Below are positions 1-9,816 of a DNA stretch of 64,000 nt, piece by piece; the first letter of the stretch is position 1, and every line of letters begins with the position of its first letter. The DNA lies in NCBI RefSeq assembly GCF_042680685.1, contig NZ_JBHUEA010000005.1, forward strand, positions 94,308 through 158,307, in the 5' to 3' direction. The notes beneath the pieces were generated by a model, which was given only the letters and a program-made list of their open reading frames with translations, made no database searches and had not been told where the DNA came from. The stretch comes from Amnibacterium endophyticum. GTDB taxonomy: Bacteria > Actinomycetota > Actinomycetes > Actinomycetales > Microbacteriaceae. The position numbers and the translations under genes are program-made.

Positions 1-576
1 CGCTTCGGCCTCCTCCACACCGAGACCCTCACGGGCTTCAAGTGGATCTCGAGGGCTCCCGCCCTGCTCTTCGGGTTCGAGGAGGCGCTCGGCTACCTCG
101 TCGACCCGGAGGTCGTGCGGGACAAGGACGGGATCAGCGCGCTGGTCGCGGTGCTCGCCGCCGCGATCGAGCAGGCGGCCGAGGGGCGCGGCCTCGCGGA
201 TCTGCTCGCGGAGATCGAGGCGGCGGTGGGCCGCTTCGACTCGGCGCAGGTGTCGCTGCGCGTCGAGGACCTGTCGCGGATCGCCGCCATCACGGCCTCG
301 CTCCGCGCCGACCCGCCGGCCGAGATCGGCGGGTTCGCCGTGGAGTCGGTGGACGACCTCGCCGGCGGCAGCGACGACCTCCCGCCGACGGACGCGCTGC
401 GCTACCGGCTGACCGGCGGCGCCCGCGTGATCGTGCGCCCCTCGGGTACCGAGCCGAAGCTGAAGGTCTACCTCGACGTGGTCTCGGACGTCGCGACGCC
501 GGAGGAGCGCCGGCGGGAGACCGATGCGGCGCTGGCCGCGCTGCGGACCGGCGTCGACGCCCTCCTCGCCCGCTGA
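1..576 (+). CDS. manB: Phosphomannomutase/phosphoglucomutase, C-terminal part (5' truncated by window edge)
   Basis: About 191 codons remain, open from base 1 in frame 1 and ending TGA. The sugar-binding loop GFEEALGYL is near the start, and the C-terminal phosphate-binding loop RPSGTEPKLKVYLDV is present; both are typical of alpha-D-phosphohexomutases, which interconvert hexose 6- and 1-phosphates. The active-site serine and metal loop lie upstream, outside the window. The nucleoside salvage genes that follow on the other strand release (deoxy)ribose 1-phosphate, so a pentose phosphomutase role is also possible. The family call is firm; the exact substrate is not. Confidence 0.85.
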   Translation, partial: RFGLLHTETLTGFKWISRAPALLFGFEEALGYLVDPEVVRDKDGISALVAVLAAAIEQAAEGRGLADLLAEIEAAVGRFDSAQVSLRVEDLSRIAAITASLRADPPAEIGGFAVESVDDLAGGSDDLPPTDALRYRLTGGARVIVRPSGTEPKLKVYLDVVSDVATPEERRRETDAALAALRTGVDALLAR

Positions 577-591
577 CGCACGAGTCCGTCT

Positions 592-624
592 CGAAGGTGA
601 TCCGGCGGCACCGGATCACCTTCG
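592..624. terminator. Bidirectional hairpin between convergent genes
   Basis: A perfect 14-bp stem (592-605 with 611-624) and a 5-nt loop lies between the stop of the phosphohexomutase gene and the stop of the PTS IIB gene on the other strand. There is no clear T-run on either side, as is common for actinobacterial terminators. Confidence 0.75.
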
Positions 625-637
625 GAACGGAGCACCG

Positions 638-916
638 CTAGTCGAGGGCGTCGGAGAGCTTCGCCTCGAGCTCCGCCTGGTCGAGGATGTTGTCGATCAC
701 GATCACCTGCGCGCTCGTGCGGCCGATGGTCGCGACGTGCTCCGGGCTCGTGAGGATCACCTGCGCGTCCTCGCTCTGCTCCCGCACCCGGGCGACGTCG
801 GTCGCCGACACCTCAGCGGCGATGCCGATCCGGCCGAGCGCCCGCTGCGCCGAGACCCGCAGGATCTCGCTCGTCCCGATGCCCGCTCCGCAGAGCGTGA
901 GGATCCTGATCGCCAC
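638..916 (-). CDS. PTS system IIB component (lactose/ascorbate/galactitol-type fold)
   Basis: A 92-residue protein with a GTG start. It opens with the phosphocysteine loop LTLCGAGIGTS, in which Cys9 would accept the phosphate from IIA. The length fits a free-standing IIB domain. No IIA or IIC gene lies beside it in the window; enzyme I is encoded at 20172-21833. It sits 8 nt downstream of the adenosine deaminase gene on the same strand, so it is probably the last gene of the nucleoside salvage operon. The partner permease and the sugar cannot be told from this sequence. Confidence 0.8.
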   Translation of the reverse strand: MAIRILTLCGAGIGTSEILRVSAQRALGRIGIAAEVSATDVARVREQSEDAQVILTSPEHVATIGRTSAQVIVIDNILDQAELEAKLSDALD

Positions 917-924
917 GGCCGCCC

Positions 925-2061
925 CTAGTCGATCGCCTCGAAGCCGCTCGCGATGCGGTCGGCCAGCGCCTCGCGCTCCTCGAGCGGCAGGAACGCCGAC
1001 TCGGCGGCGTTCAGCTGGAACGTGAGCAGGTCGTCCAGGTCGTAGTCGAAGGCGTCGGCGAGCAGCACCAGCTCCCGCGACAGGGAGGTGTCGCTCATCA
1101 GCCGGTTGTCGGTATTGACGGTGACCTTGAAGCCGAGCTGGAACAGCAGGTCGAACGGATGGTCCGCGAGGTCGTCGCCCCAGGCCTCGATGGCGCCGGT
1201 CTGCAGGTTGGAGGACGGCGACAGCTCGAGCGGCACCTGCCGGTCCCGCACCCAGCGGGCCAATCGGCCGACGGTGACGTAGGAGCGGCCGGCGTCCTCG
1301 CGCACCGTCAGGTCCTCCGCGATCCGCACGCCGTGGCCGAGGCGCAGCGCGCGGCCGTCGAGCAGGGCGCTGCGGATGGAGTCGAGCCCGGCCGCCTCGC
1401 CGGCGTGGACCGTCACGGGGAACCAGTGCTCGGCGAGGTAGTCGAAGGCGACGCGGTGCCGGGCGGGCAGGAAGCCGGCCTCGGCGCCGGCGATGTCGAA
1501 GCCCACCACGCCGCGGTCGCGGTGGCGGACGGCGAGCTCGGCGATCTCGAGCCCGCGGTCGGCGTGCCGCATCGCGGTGACGAGCTGGCCGACGCGGAGG
1601 TCCCAGCCGCCTCGGCGGGCCTCGTCGACGCCCTGCTCGAGGCCGGCCTGCACCGCCTCCACGGCGGCGTCGAGGGTGAGGCCCTTCGCGAGGTGCTGCT
1701 CGGGCGCCCAGCGCACCTCGCCCCAAGCGACGCCGTCGGCGGCGAGGTCGAGCACGAACTCGCGGGCCACGCGGGTCAGGGCCGGCTCGGTCTGCATCAC
1801 CGCGGTGGTGAGGTCGAAGGTCTTCAGGTAGTCGACCAGCGAGCCGGAGTCGGCCTGGTCGTGGAACCAGTCGGCGAGCGCGTCGGCATCGCCCTCCGGC
1901 AGCTCGACGCCGGCCTCGTCTGCCAGCTCGACCACGGTCGCCGGTCGCAGCCCGCCGTCGAGGTGGTCGTGCAGCGACACCTTCGGCAGGGTGCGCGCGT
2001 CGACGTCGCCCCAGAGCAGCAGGTCGTCGTCTTCGTCGTCGCGGTCTCGCAGGTCCCCCAC
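925..2061 (-). CDS. add: Adenosine deaminase
   Basis: A 378-residue zinc amidohydrolase that deaminates adenosine and deoxyadenosine to the inosine forms. The metal motif HDHLDGG lies about 30 residues in; VTVHAGEA, RLGHGVRI and the late VNTDNR segment complete the zinc and catalytic site. The start is taken as GTG at 2061 because a TACCCT -10 box (2069-2074) ends 7 nt upstream, fitting a leaderless mRNA. It lies between the thymidine phosphorylase and PTS IIB genes and belongs to the nucleoside salvage block. Confidence 0.95.
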   Translation of the reverse strand: MGDLRDRDDEDDDLLLWGDVDARTLPKVSLHDHLDGGLRPATVVELADEAGVELPEGDADALADWFHDQADSGSLVDYLKTFDLTTAVMQTEPALTRVAREFVLDLAADGVAWGEVRWAPEQHLAKGLTLDAAVEAVQAGLEQGVDEARRGGWDLRVGQLVTAMRHADRGLEIAELAVRHRDRGVVGFDIAGAEAGFLPARHRVAFDYLAEHWFPVTVHAGEAAGLDSIRSALLDGRALRLGHGVRIAEDLTVREDAGRSYVTVGRLARWVRDRQVPLELSPSSNLQTGAIEAWGDDLADHPFDLLFQLGFKVTVNTDNRLMSDTSLSRELVLLADAFDYDLDDLLTFQLNAAESAFLPLEEREALADRIASGFEAID

Positions 2062-2068
2062 GCCGCTC

Positions 2069-2074
2069 AGGGTA
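2069..2074 (-). promoter_or_regulatory. -10 box TACCCT of add (leaderless)
   Basis: TACCCT on the minus strand is followed by 7 nt and then the GTG start of add. This places the expected transcription start on the start codon. Confidence 0.5.
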
Positions 2075-2093
2075 CCGCCGGACCCCGCCGGGG

Positions 2094-3386
<1,293 letters not shown>

Positions 3387-3392
3387 CGGATC

Positions 3393-3398
3393 ACGCTA
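3393..3398 (-). promoter_or_regulatory. -10 box TAGCGT of deoA (leaderless)
   Basis: TAGCGT on the minus strand, 6 nt before the GTG start of deoA. Confidence 0.5.
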
Positions 3399-3425
3399 TC
3401 CGTCGGCGCACTGCGGCCGCAGCGC

Positions 3426-4100
3426 TCAGTCCGTGAAGCGGACCACCGTGCGCACCGTCATGAAGACCTCGGACGAGGTGCAGGCGTACGCGTCGTCCGA
3501 CTTCACGAAGATCGCCTTCTTCGAGTGCGGCGGGTAGACGCGGAAGCCGTCGCCCTTCCGGACCCGGCAGGCCGACCCGAGCGGGCCGCCGCCGTCGCGG
3601 ATGTCCACGACCTGCAGCGGCGCTCCGGCCGCCTGTCCGGGCGCCAGCCGGACGTCGACGGCGTCCGCCTGGTTGCGGGCGGCCGGCTCGCCGAGCTGCG
3701 TGCCGTTCCCGCCTCCGACGACGGAGACGCCGGGAGCGCCCCGCAGCACGCACGAGCCGCCCCCGGTGTTCGTGAAGAGCACGTCGTAGACCTCGCTGCC
3801 GGCGCCGCCGCCGCCGTTGTCCCGGGTGATGGTGACGCCCAGGTCCTGATCGGCGCACTGGTCCGCAGGACGTCCCGGATCGCCGGCCGCCGAGGCGCCG
3901 GACGATGCGGGCGTGCTCGAGGCGGAGGCGGTCGGGGCCGACGATGACGCGCTCGCGCTCGCGCTCGACGAGGGCGTGCTCGAGGGCGTCGGGGCGACCG
4001 TGACGGTCGGCGTGATCGTCGGCGCGGTCACCTGCGACCCGCACCCCGTCAGCACCAGCAGCAGCGCCGCGGCCGCGGCCGCTCCCCCGACTCGTCGCAC
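3426..4100 (-). CDS. DUF4232-type lipoprotein
   Basis: A 224-residue exported protein. A short hydrophobic leader ends in the lipobox LTGC (lipidated Cys at residue 20). A Ser/Thr/Ala/Pro-rich linker of about 50 residues follows, then a compact domain with paired cysteines that matches the DUF4232 type common in actinobacterial lipoproteins. GTG start, with a TAGCGT box 6 nt upstream. It is anchored on the outer face of the membrane. No function is known; it lies between the ABC permeases and deoA but has its own promoter signal. Confidence 0.75.
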   Translation of the reverse strand: MRRVGGAAAAAALLLVLTGCGSQVTAPTITPTVTVAPTPSSTPSSSASASASSSAPTASASSTPASSGASAAGDPGRPADQCADQDLGVTITRDNGGGGAGSEVYDVLFTNTGGGSCVLRGAPGVSVVGGGNGTQLGEPAARNQADAVDVRLAPGQAAGAPLQVVDIRDGGGPLGSACRVRKGDGFRVYPPHSKKAIFVKSDDAYACTSSEVFMTVRTVVRFTD

Positions 4101-4106
4101 GCCCGC

Positions 4107-4112
4107 ACGCTA
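4107..4112 (-). promoter_or_regulatory. -10 box TAGCGT of the DUF4232 lipoprotein gene
   Basis: TAGCGT on the minus strand, with 6 nt to the GTG start at 4100. This is the same leaderless layout as at deoA. Confidence 0.5.
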
Positions 4113-4220
4113 CGCCCGCCCGTCGAGAGCGCTTCCTCGGCGCTCCGTGACACATGCGCCGCTGCCGGCGGGCGTATCCGTCTCCGGGCGCCGAAGAAGC
4201 GGGGGAGGAGGAGGTCCGGG

Positions 4221-5507
4221 TCAGCCCTTCACGTACGGCTTGCCGGCGGCCGCCGGGCCGCGCGCGTGCCCCACGAGCCCCGCGACGGCGAAGATCGTCA
4301 CGATGTAGGGCAGCATCAGCAGGAAGTCGGGCGGCACCGGGCTGCCGACGATGCCGAGCACGTTCTGCAGGTTGCTCGCGAAGCCGAACAGCAGCGCCGC
4401 GAGCGTCGCCTTCACGGGGTTCCACTGCCCGAAGATCACCGCGGCCAGGGCGATGAAGCCGGCGCCGGAGGTGACGTCGCGGGTGAACGACGGCACGGCC
4501 GCGAGCGTCAGGTACGCGCCGCCGAGCCCGGCGATCGCCCCGGCGAGGCTCACGTTCCAGAAGCGGGTGCCGCCGACCGAGATGCCGACGGTGTCGGCCG
4601 CCTGCGGGTGCTCCCCGACGGCGCGGAGGCGGAGGCCCCACTTCGTGCGGAACAGGCCGATGGTGACGGCGACCACGCCCACGTACATCAGGTAGACGAT
4701 CACCGTCTGCCGGAAGAGCACCGGGCCGATCACCGGGATCGCGGACAGCAGCGGGATCGTGATCGGGGTGAACTGCGGCGGGCTGTTCAGCGTCGCCGAC
4801 GCCGGCACGAGCACGAGCGAGTAGAGGAAGTTCGTGAGCCCGAGCACGAGCACGTTCAGCACGACGCCGACGATGACCTGGTCGACGAGGTACTTGATCG
4901 CGAAGGCCGCGAGCACGAACGACACGAGCATGCCGGCGACCATGGCGGCGATCAGCCCCGCAATCAGCGATCGCGTCAGCGACGCGACTACCGCGGCGGT
5001 GAAGGCGCCGGCGAGCAGCTGCCCCTCGATGGCCACGTTGACGACGCCCACCCGCTCGGAGATCACGCCGCCGAGCGCGCCGAAGATCAGCGGCACGGCG
5101 AGCGCCAGGGACCCGGCCAGCAACCCGGGCAGCGGCACGGTCTGCGGCGAGCCGGCGGTCGCCCAGGTGAGCAGCCCGACGACGAGCGCGAGCGCGAACA
5201 CGATCGGCAGCCAGAGCGGCTGCCGGCGGTCCAGCCGCACGAGCATGACGGCGACCCCGGTGCAGGCGGCCGCGATCAGGGAGGCGACGACACCGGTCGG
5301 CAGCGCGGGCAGCACGAGCGGCGGCAGCGACACGAGGTCCGTCGAGCTCTGCAGGCCGAAGGTGGCCGAGCCGGGGCGGCTGAAGCCGATGAGGGCGACG
5401 GCGGCCGCGACCGTCAGCACGCCGTAGATCCACACGACGCGCCAGGACCGCCGCGGGCCCGTCGTGCCGACGAGCGCGCCGGTCTCGCTGGTCTCGAGCG
5501 TCGTCAT
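4221..5507 (-). CDS. Nucleoside ABC transporter permease (BPD_transp_2 family), second subunit
   Basis: A 428-residue polytopic membrane protein of the branched-chain amino acid/ribose-type permease family. It has about 9-10 hydrophobic segments and the conserved stretch GLRLRAVGEHPQAADTVGI, the coupling loop that contacts the ATPase. Its ATG overlaps the stop of the upstream permease by 4 nt (ATGA), so the two are translationally coupled. With the partner permease, double ATPase and BMP-type lipoprotein it forms a complete nucleoside importer; the deaminase and phosphorylase genes beside it support nucleosides as cargo. Confidence 0.9.
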   Translation of the reverse strand: MTTLETSETGALVGTTGPRRSWRVVWIYGVLTVAAAVALIGFSRPGSATFGLQSSTDLVSLPPLVLPALPTGVVASLIAAACTGVAVMLVRLDRRQPLWLPIVFALALVVGLLTWATAGSPQTVPLPGLLAGSLALAVPLIFGALGGVISERVGVVNVAIEGQLLAGAFTAAVVASLTRSLIAGLIAAMVAGMLVSFVLAAFAIKYLVDQVIVGVVLNVLVLGLTNFLYSLVLVPASATLNSPPQFTPITIPLLSAIPVIGPVLFRQTVIVYLMYVGVVAVTIGLFRTKWGLRLRAVGEHPQAADTVGISVGGTRFWNVSLAGAIAGLGGAYLTLAAVPSFTRDVTSGAGFIALAAVIFGQWNPVKATLAALLFGFASNLQNVLGIVGSPVPPDFLLMLPYIVTIFAVAGLVGHARGPAAAGKPYVKG

Positions 5508-6796
5508 GCGCGCGCCCCCCTCGGTGCAGGCAGGCGGAAGATCGCGCGCACCAGCGGCGGCGCCGCGATGAAGAGGACGATCAGCGACTGCACGACGGAC
5601 ACCACGTTGAGGTCGACCGCGTTCGCCGCCTGCATCGTGTAGCCGCCGTTCTGGAAGACGCCGAAGAGCAGGCCGGCCCAGAAGACGCCCCACGGCCGGG
5701 AGCGCCCGAGCAGCGCGACGGTGATGGCGTTGAAGCCGATGCCGGCGTCGAAGGCGTTGCTGAACCCGCTCGTCGTCTGCCCGAGCACCTGGTAGGCGCC
5801 CGCGAACCCGACGAAGACGCCGGAGATCACCATCGCCGCGATGGTCATCCGCTTGACGTCGATGCCGGCGGTGCGTGCGGCGGAGGGGTTCTCTCCGACC
5901 GCCCGCAGCTTGAAGCCGAGGCTCGAGCGGTCGAGCAGGTACGCGGCTGCGAGGACGAGGAGGACCACGAGCGGGAAGCCGAGGTTGACCGGCGAGCCGA
6001 ACAGCTGCGGCAGCTGCGCGGAGGTCGGCGTCGGCGCGGACACGGGCGAGTTCGATCCGGGCGCCTGCAGCACCGGCGTCCCCAGCAGGTAGTCGATGAA
6101 GTAGAAGGCGATGTAGTTGAGCATGATCGTGACGATCACCTCGTGGGCTCCGGTGCGCGCCTTCAGGACCCCGGGGATCGCGGCCCAGAGCGCCCCGCCG
6201 ACGAGGCCGCCGACCAGCGCCGCGACGAGGTGGAGGGCGCCCGGCAGCGGCAGGGTGAACCCGACCCAGCCGGCGAGCGCGCCGCCGATGAGGATCTGGC
6301 CCTGGCCGCCGATGTTGAACAGGCCGGTGCGGAAGCCGATCGCGATGCCGAGACCGGCGGCGATCAGCGGGGTGGCGAAGCCGAGGCTGCGCAGCAGCGG
6401 CTGGATGCCCGCGACGAAGCCGACGGCGGAGAAGTCGATCAGCCCGCCGCGGAAGAGCGACCCGTAGGCGCTGCCGACCGCCTGCACCGCGGCGACGATC
6501 GTGTCGCCCGGTCGGGCGAAGAAGTACCCCGACGCCGTGATGACCTGCGGGTTGGTCACCGCGATGAGCACGCCGCCGATCAGCAGGGAGACGACCACGG
6601 CCAGCACGCTGAGCAGCGCGCTGCCGGACAGGACGTCGCGCAGCACGCGGCGCGCGCTCGACTCGGCCGCCTCCGGCCGCTGCTGCCCCGGGTCCTGCTG
6701 CGGGTCGAGCCCCGCCTGCTCCGTGCCGGTGTCGGCGACCGGGACCGGCTGATCCGTCGTCTCCTGCGCGCCGCCCTGCGGCTCCCGGAACGTCAT
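5504..6796 (-). CDS. Nucleoside ABC transporter permease, first subunit
   Basis: A 430-residue permease of the same family as its neighbour. A hydrophilic, Gln/Pro-rich N-terminus of about 60 residues precedes the membrane domain. GFKLRAVGENPSAARTAGI is the conserved cytoplasmic coupling segment. It overlaps both the ATPase gene upstream and the second permease gene downstream by 4 nt, so the three cytoplasmic/membrane genes form one coupled unit. Confidence 0.9.
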   Translation of the reverse strand: MTFREPQGGAQETTDQPVPVADTGTEQAGLDPQQDPGQQRPEAAESSARRVLRDVLSGSALLSVLAVVVSLLIGGVLIAVTNPQVITASGYFFARPGDTIVAAVQAVGSAYGSLFRGGLIDFSAVGFVAGIQPLLRSLGFATPLIAAGLGIAIGFRTGLFNIGGQGQILIGGALAGWVGFTLPLPGALHLVAALVGGLVGGALWAAIPGVLKARTGAHEVIVTIMLNYIAFYFIDYLLGTPVLQAPGSNSPVSAPTPTSAQLPQLFGSPVNLGFPLVVLLVLAAAYLLDRSSLGFKLRAVGENPSAARTAGIDVKRMTIAAMVISGVFVGFAGAYQVLGQTTSGFSNAFDAGIGFNAITVALLGRSRPWGVFWAGLLFGVFQNGGYTMQAANAVDLNVVSVVQSLIVLFIAAPPLVRAIFRLPAPRGARA

Positions 6797-8307
6797 GCGG
6801 CCACCGCCTGCGGGGCCTCGCCGGCCATCATCAGGCCGAGCACGTCGCGCGGGGTGTCGGCCGGCACGACGCCGACGACCCGGCCGCGGTGCATCACCGC
6901 GATGCGGTCGGCGAGCGCGACGACCTCGTCCAGCTCGGTCGAGACCACGACCACCGGCACGCCGGCGTCGCGGGTCGCGACGATCTGCTGGTGCACGAAC
7001 TCGATCGAGCCGACGTCGAGCCCGCGGGTCGGCTGCGCGGCCACGAGCAGCCGCAGGTCGCGGGAGAGCTCGCGGGCGAGGACCACCTTCTGCTGGTTGC
7101 CGCCCGACAGGCGGCCGACCGGGGTGCCGATGCCCTGCGCGCGGATGTCGAACCGCTTGAGCCGCTCCTCCGCGAACGCCGCCAGCCGCTTCAGCCGCAG
7201 CGCGCCCCTGCGCACGAACGGCTCCCCGTCGGAGCGGTCGAGCATGAGGTTCTCGGCGATGGTGAACTCCGGCACCAGCCCGTCGTGCTGCCGGTCCTCC
7301 GGCACGAACCCGGCGCCCGCGTCGAGCACCTGCCTCGGCGTGCGGCCGGTCAGCTCCTCGCCGTGCAGCAGGATCCGGCCGGTGACCTCCGCCTGCAGCC
7401 CGAAGATCGCCTCGGTCAGCTCGGTCTGCCCGTTGCCCTGCACCCCGGCGATCGCGAGGATCTCCCCCGCCCGCACCGTGAGGTCGACCCCGTTCACGAC
7501 GGGGACGCCGTTGCCGTCGTAGACGTGCACGCCCTCGATCACGAGCGCGTCGGCTCCGGGCGCCGCCGGCGCCTTGTCGACCGTGAGCTCGACCGCGCGC
7601 CCCACCATCAGGGAGGCGAGCTCGGTGCTGCTCGCCGTCGGCAGGGCCTGCCCCACGACCTTGCCGAGCCGGACGACCGTGATCCGGTCCGCCACCTCGC
7701 GGACCTCCCGCAGCTTGTGGCTGATGAACACGATGGCGGTGCCGCCGTCGCGCAGCTGCTTCATGATCCCGATCAGCTCGTCGGTCTCCTGCGGCGTCAG
7801 CACGGCCGTCGGCTCGTCGAGCACGAGCACCCCGGCGTCGCGCGAGAGCGCCTTGATGATCTCGACGCGCTGCTGGATCCCGACGGGCAGGTCCTCGATC
7901 CGCGCGTCCGGGTCGACGTCGAACCCGAAGCGGTCCGAGATCTCGCGCACGGTCGCCCGGGCGGCGTCGAGGTCGAGCCGCCCGCCCGCCTTCGTCGACT
8001 CGTGCCCGAGCATCACGTTCTCGGCGACCGTGAAGACCGGCACGAGCATGAAGTGCTGGTGCACCATGCCGATGCCCGCCCGCATCGCGTCGCCCGGGCC
8101 GGAGAAGCGCTGGACCTCGTCGTCCAGCAGGATCTCGCCCTCGTCCGGCCGGTACAGGCCGTAGAGCACGTTCATCAGCGTCGACTTGCCCGCGCCGTTC
8201 TCGCCGAGCAGGCAGTGGATCTCCCCGGGCTCGACGACGAGGTCGATGTGGTCGTTCGCGGTCAGGGCGCCGAAGCGCTTCGTGATGCCGCGCAGCTCAA
8301 GCTTCAT
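6793..8307 (-). CDS. Nucleoside ABC transporter ATP-binding protein (two ABC domains)
   Basis: A 504-residue protein with two fused ATPase domains, as in sugar and nucleoside importers. The first domain has Walker A GENGAGKST, and the second the variant GVQGNGQTE. LSGGNQQKVVLARE is the signature of the second domain; the first has the degenerate LPVGIQQRVE. Only one ATP site is therefore expected to be fully canonical, which is usual for this class. ATG at 8307 was chosen because homology begins there; an upstream in-frame start would add 30 residues and run through the hairpin at 8334-8365. Confidence 0.92.
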   Translation of the reverse strand: MKLELRGITKRFGALTANDHIDLVVEPGEIHCLLGENGAGKSTLMNVLYGLYRPDEGEILLDDEVQRFSGPGDAMRAGIGMVHQHFMLVPVFTVAENVMLGHESTKAGGRLDLDAARATVREISDRFGFDVDPDARIEDLPVGIQQRVEIIKALSRDAGVLVLDEPTAVLTPQETDELIGIMKQLRDGGTAIVFISHKLREVREVADRITVVRLGKVVGQALPTASSTELASLMVGRAVELTVDKAPAAPGADALVIEGVHVYDGNGVPVVNGVDLTVRAGEILAIAGVQGNGQTELTEAIFGLQAEVTGRILLHGEELTGRTPRQVLDAGAGFVPEDRQHDGLVPEFTIAENLMLDRSDGEPFVRRGALRLKRLAAFAEERLKRFDIRAQGIGTPVGRLSGGNQQKVVLARELSRDLRLLVAAQPTRGLDVGSIEFVHQQIVATRDAGVPVVVVSTELDEVVALADRIAVMHRGRVVGVVPADTPRDVLGLMMAGEAPQAVAA

Positions 8308-8333
8308 CGCCCGAGATCCTCTCAGAACGGGGC

Positions 8334-8393
8334 CGACGGGCCACGGCGGACGCCGTGACCCGTCGGTCGATGATCCCGCAGTCCGTGCGGGAT
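8334..8393 (-). terminator. Tandem hairpins between the binding-protein and ATPase genes
   Basis: Two hairpins lie in the 93-nt gap. One has a 15-bp stem with one mismatch (8334-8348 with 8351-8365); the other has an 8-bp stem (8373-8380 with 8386-8393). Behind a binding-protein gene such structures often act as partial terminators or mRNA stabilisers, so that the binding protein is made in excess over the membrane complex. That role is inferred from position. Confidence 0.5.
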
Positions 8394-8400
8394 GCACCGA

Positions 8401-9507
8401 TCAGTTGAAGGCGGCCTTCGAGCTGACCGAGATCGAGCCGTCGATGATGCCGGCCTTGATCTTGTCGAGCTCGTCGGTCAGACCGGCGGGCAGCTTGCTC
8501 TCGTAGTCGTGGAACGAGGACAGGCCGACGCCGCCGTTCTTCAGGTCGCCGACGTACTGGGTGTTGTCGAACGTCTTCTCCTTCGCGGACTGCTCGACGA
8601 CGTCCTGAGCCGCGACGGAGATGTTCTTCAGGATCGACACGAGCACGAGGTCCTTCGCGCCCGTCGTGTCCGTGTTGTAGATGTCGGCGTCCACGCCCTC
8701 GATCACGGCCTGCTTGCCGGAGGACTTGATCGCCGCGCCCGCGCCCTGGTAGAGGCTGCCGGCGACCGGGATGATCACGTCGGCGTTCTGACCGAGGAAG
8801 TTCGTCGAGATCGTCTTCGCCTTGTTCTGGTCGGTGAAGTTGCCGACGAACGTGCCCTTCTGCGTGTCCGCGTTCCAGCCGAGCAGCTTCACGTTCTTGT
8901 TCTTCTGCTGGTTGTAGTACTTCACGCCCTCCGCGATGCCGTCCATGTAGATGGTCACGGGCGGGATGGCGATGCCGCCCCAGGTCGCCACGGTCCCGGT
9001 CTTCGAGTAGGCCGCCGCGGCGTACCCGCCGAGGAACGCCGCCTCGTTCGTGTTGAACACCACGTTCTTCACGTTCGGCAGGTCGATCGAGGTGTCGTCG
9101 ATCATCGCGAAGTCGGTCGAGGGGCTCTTCGTCGCCGACGACTTGATCGCGGGCGCGAGCAGGAAGCCGGACGCGACGATGATGTTGCAGTTCTGCGCGA
9201 CGAGGTTGTCGACGTTCGAGGCGTAGTCGTTCGCCGTCGCGGACTGGACCTCCTTGTACTGCGAGCCCAGGTCCTTCGCGGCGGCCTTGACGCCCTCGAG
9301 GCCGAGCTGGTTGAAGGAGCGGTCGTCGAACCCGCCCTGGTCGGACACGATGCAGGGCAGGTAGTCGGAGGTGGCGGCGGCGCTGCCGGACGCCGCGCCG
9401 GAACCGGAGGCCGCGGGCGCCGGAGCCTGGCCGCAGCCGGTGAGCAGGGCGACGACGCCGAGCGTCGACACGGCGCCGAGGCCGATGCGCTTGGTGAGAG
9501 CGTGCAA
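8401..9507 (-). CDS. BMP-family nucleoside-binding lipoprotein
   Basis: A 368-residue substrate-binding lipoprotein of the Bmp/PnrA family. The leader ends with the lipobox LTGC (Cys25), followed by an Ala/Ser linker. VSDQGGFDDRSFNQLGLEG is the hallmark N-terminal motif of the family. The annotated start is TTG at 9507, with a purine-rich AAGGGG stretch a few nt upstream that is part of the palindrome 9506-9519. It delivers nucleosides to the permease-ATPase complex encoded just downstream. Confidence 0.92.
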   Translation of the reverse strand: MHALTKRIGLGAVSTLGVVALLTGCGQAPAPAASGSGAASGSAAATSDYLPCIVSDQGGFDDRSFNQLGLEGVKAAAKDLGSQYKEVQSATANDYASNVDNLVAQNCNIIVASGFLLAPAIKSSATKSPSTDFAMIDDTSIDLPNVKNVVFNTNEAAFLGGYAAAAYSKTGTVATWGGIAIPPVTIYMDGIAEGVKYYNQQKNKNVKLLGWNADTQKGTFVGNFTDQNKAKTISTNFLGQNADVIIPVAGSLYQGAGAAIKSSGKQAVIEGVDADIYNTDTTGAKDLVLVSILKNISVAAQDVVEQSAKEKTFDNTQYVGDLKNGGVGLSSFHDYESKLPAGLTDELDKIKAGIIDGSISVSSKAAFN

Positions 9508-9519
9508 GGGGTACCCCTT
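9506..9519. promoter_or_regulatory. 14-bp palindrome over the start of the binding-protein gene
   Basis: AAGGGGTACCCCTT is a perfect palindrome covering the first base of the start codon and the presumed ribosome binding site. It could be an operator or a structure that limits initiation; nothing more can be said. Confidence 0.3.
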
Positions 9520-9816
9520 CGTCAGGTGCTGGAGGAGCCCGCGCGCGAGGATGGGCGGCGCGGGCCGCCGGTCAGGGTAGCCGCGCCGTGATTCCGCCGT
9601 CGACCAGGACGGCGTCCGGGCCGCGGATGCTTACCGCATCGTTACTGTGCTGATCCTGGAGGGCGCCGTGCGCGGCTGTCTTCTTCCCGGAGCCGCTCGC
9701 TGGCCGGTCCTCGCGGCCGGTGTCTTCCCGACCGTGCCCCGCCCCGGGCCCTCGGACCAAGCGGTGAAGCGGTCCTGCCGTCGTCGAGCCCGGAGCGGAT
9801 GCGTTCGCCCGCTCGG
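9520..9816. other. Intergenic region between cdd and the binding-protein gene
   Basis: About 300 nt lie between two genes on the minus strand. It is G+C-rich and without a credible coding frame. The promoter of the transporter operon must lie here; no clear -35/-10 pair stands out. Confidence 0.4.
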
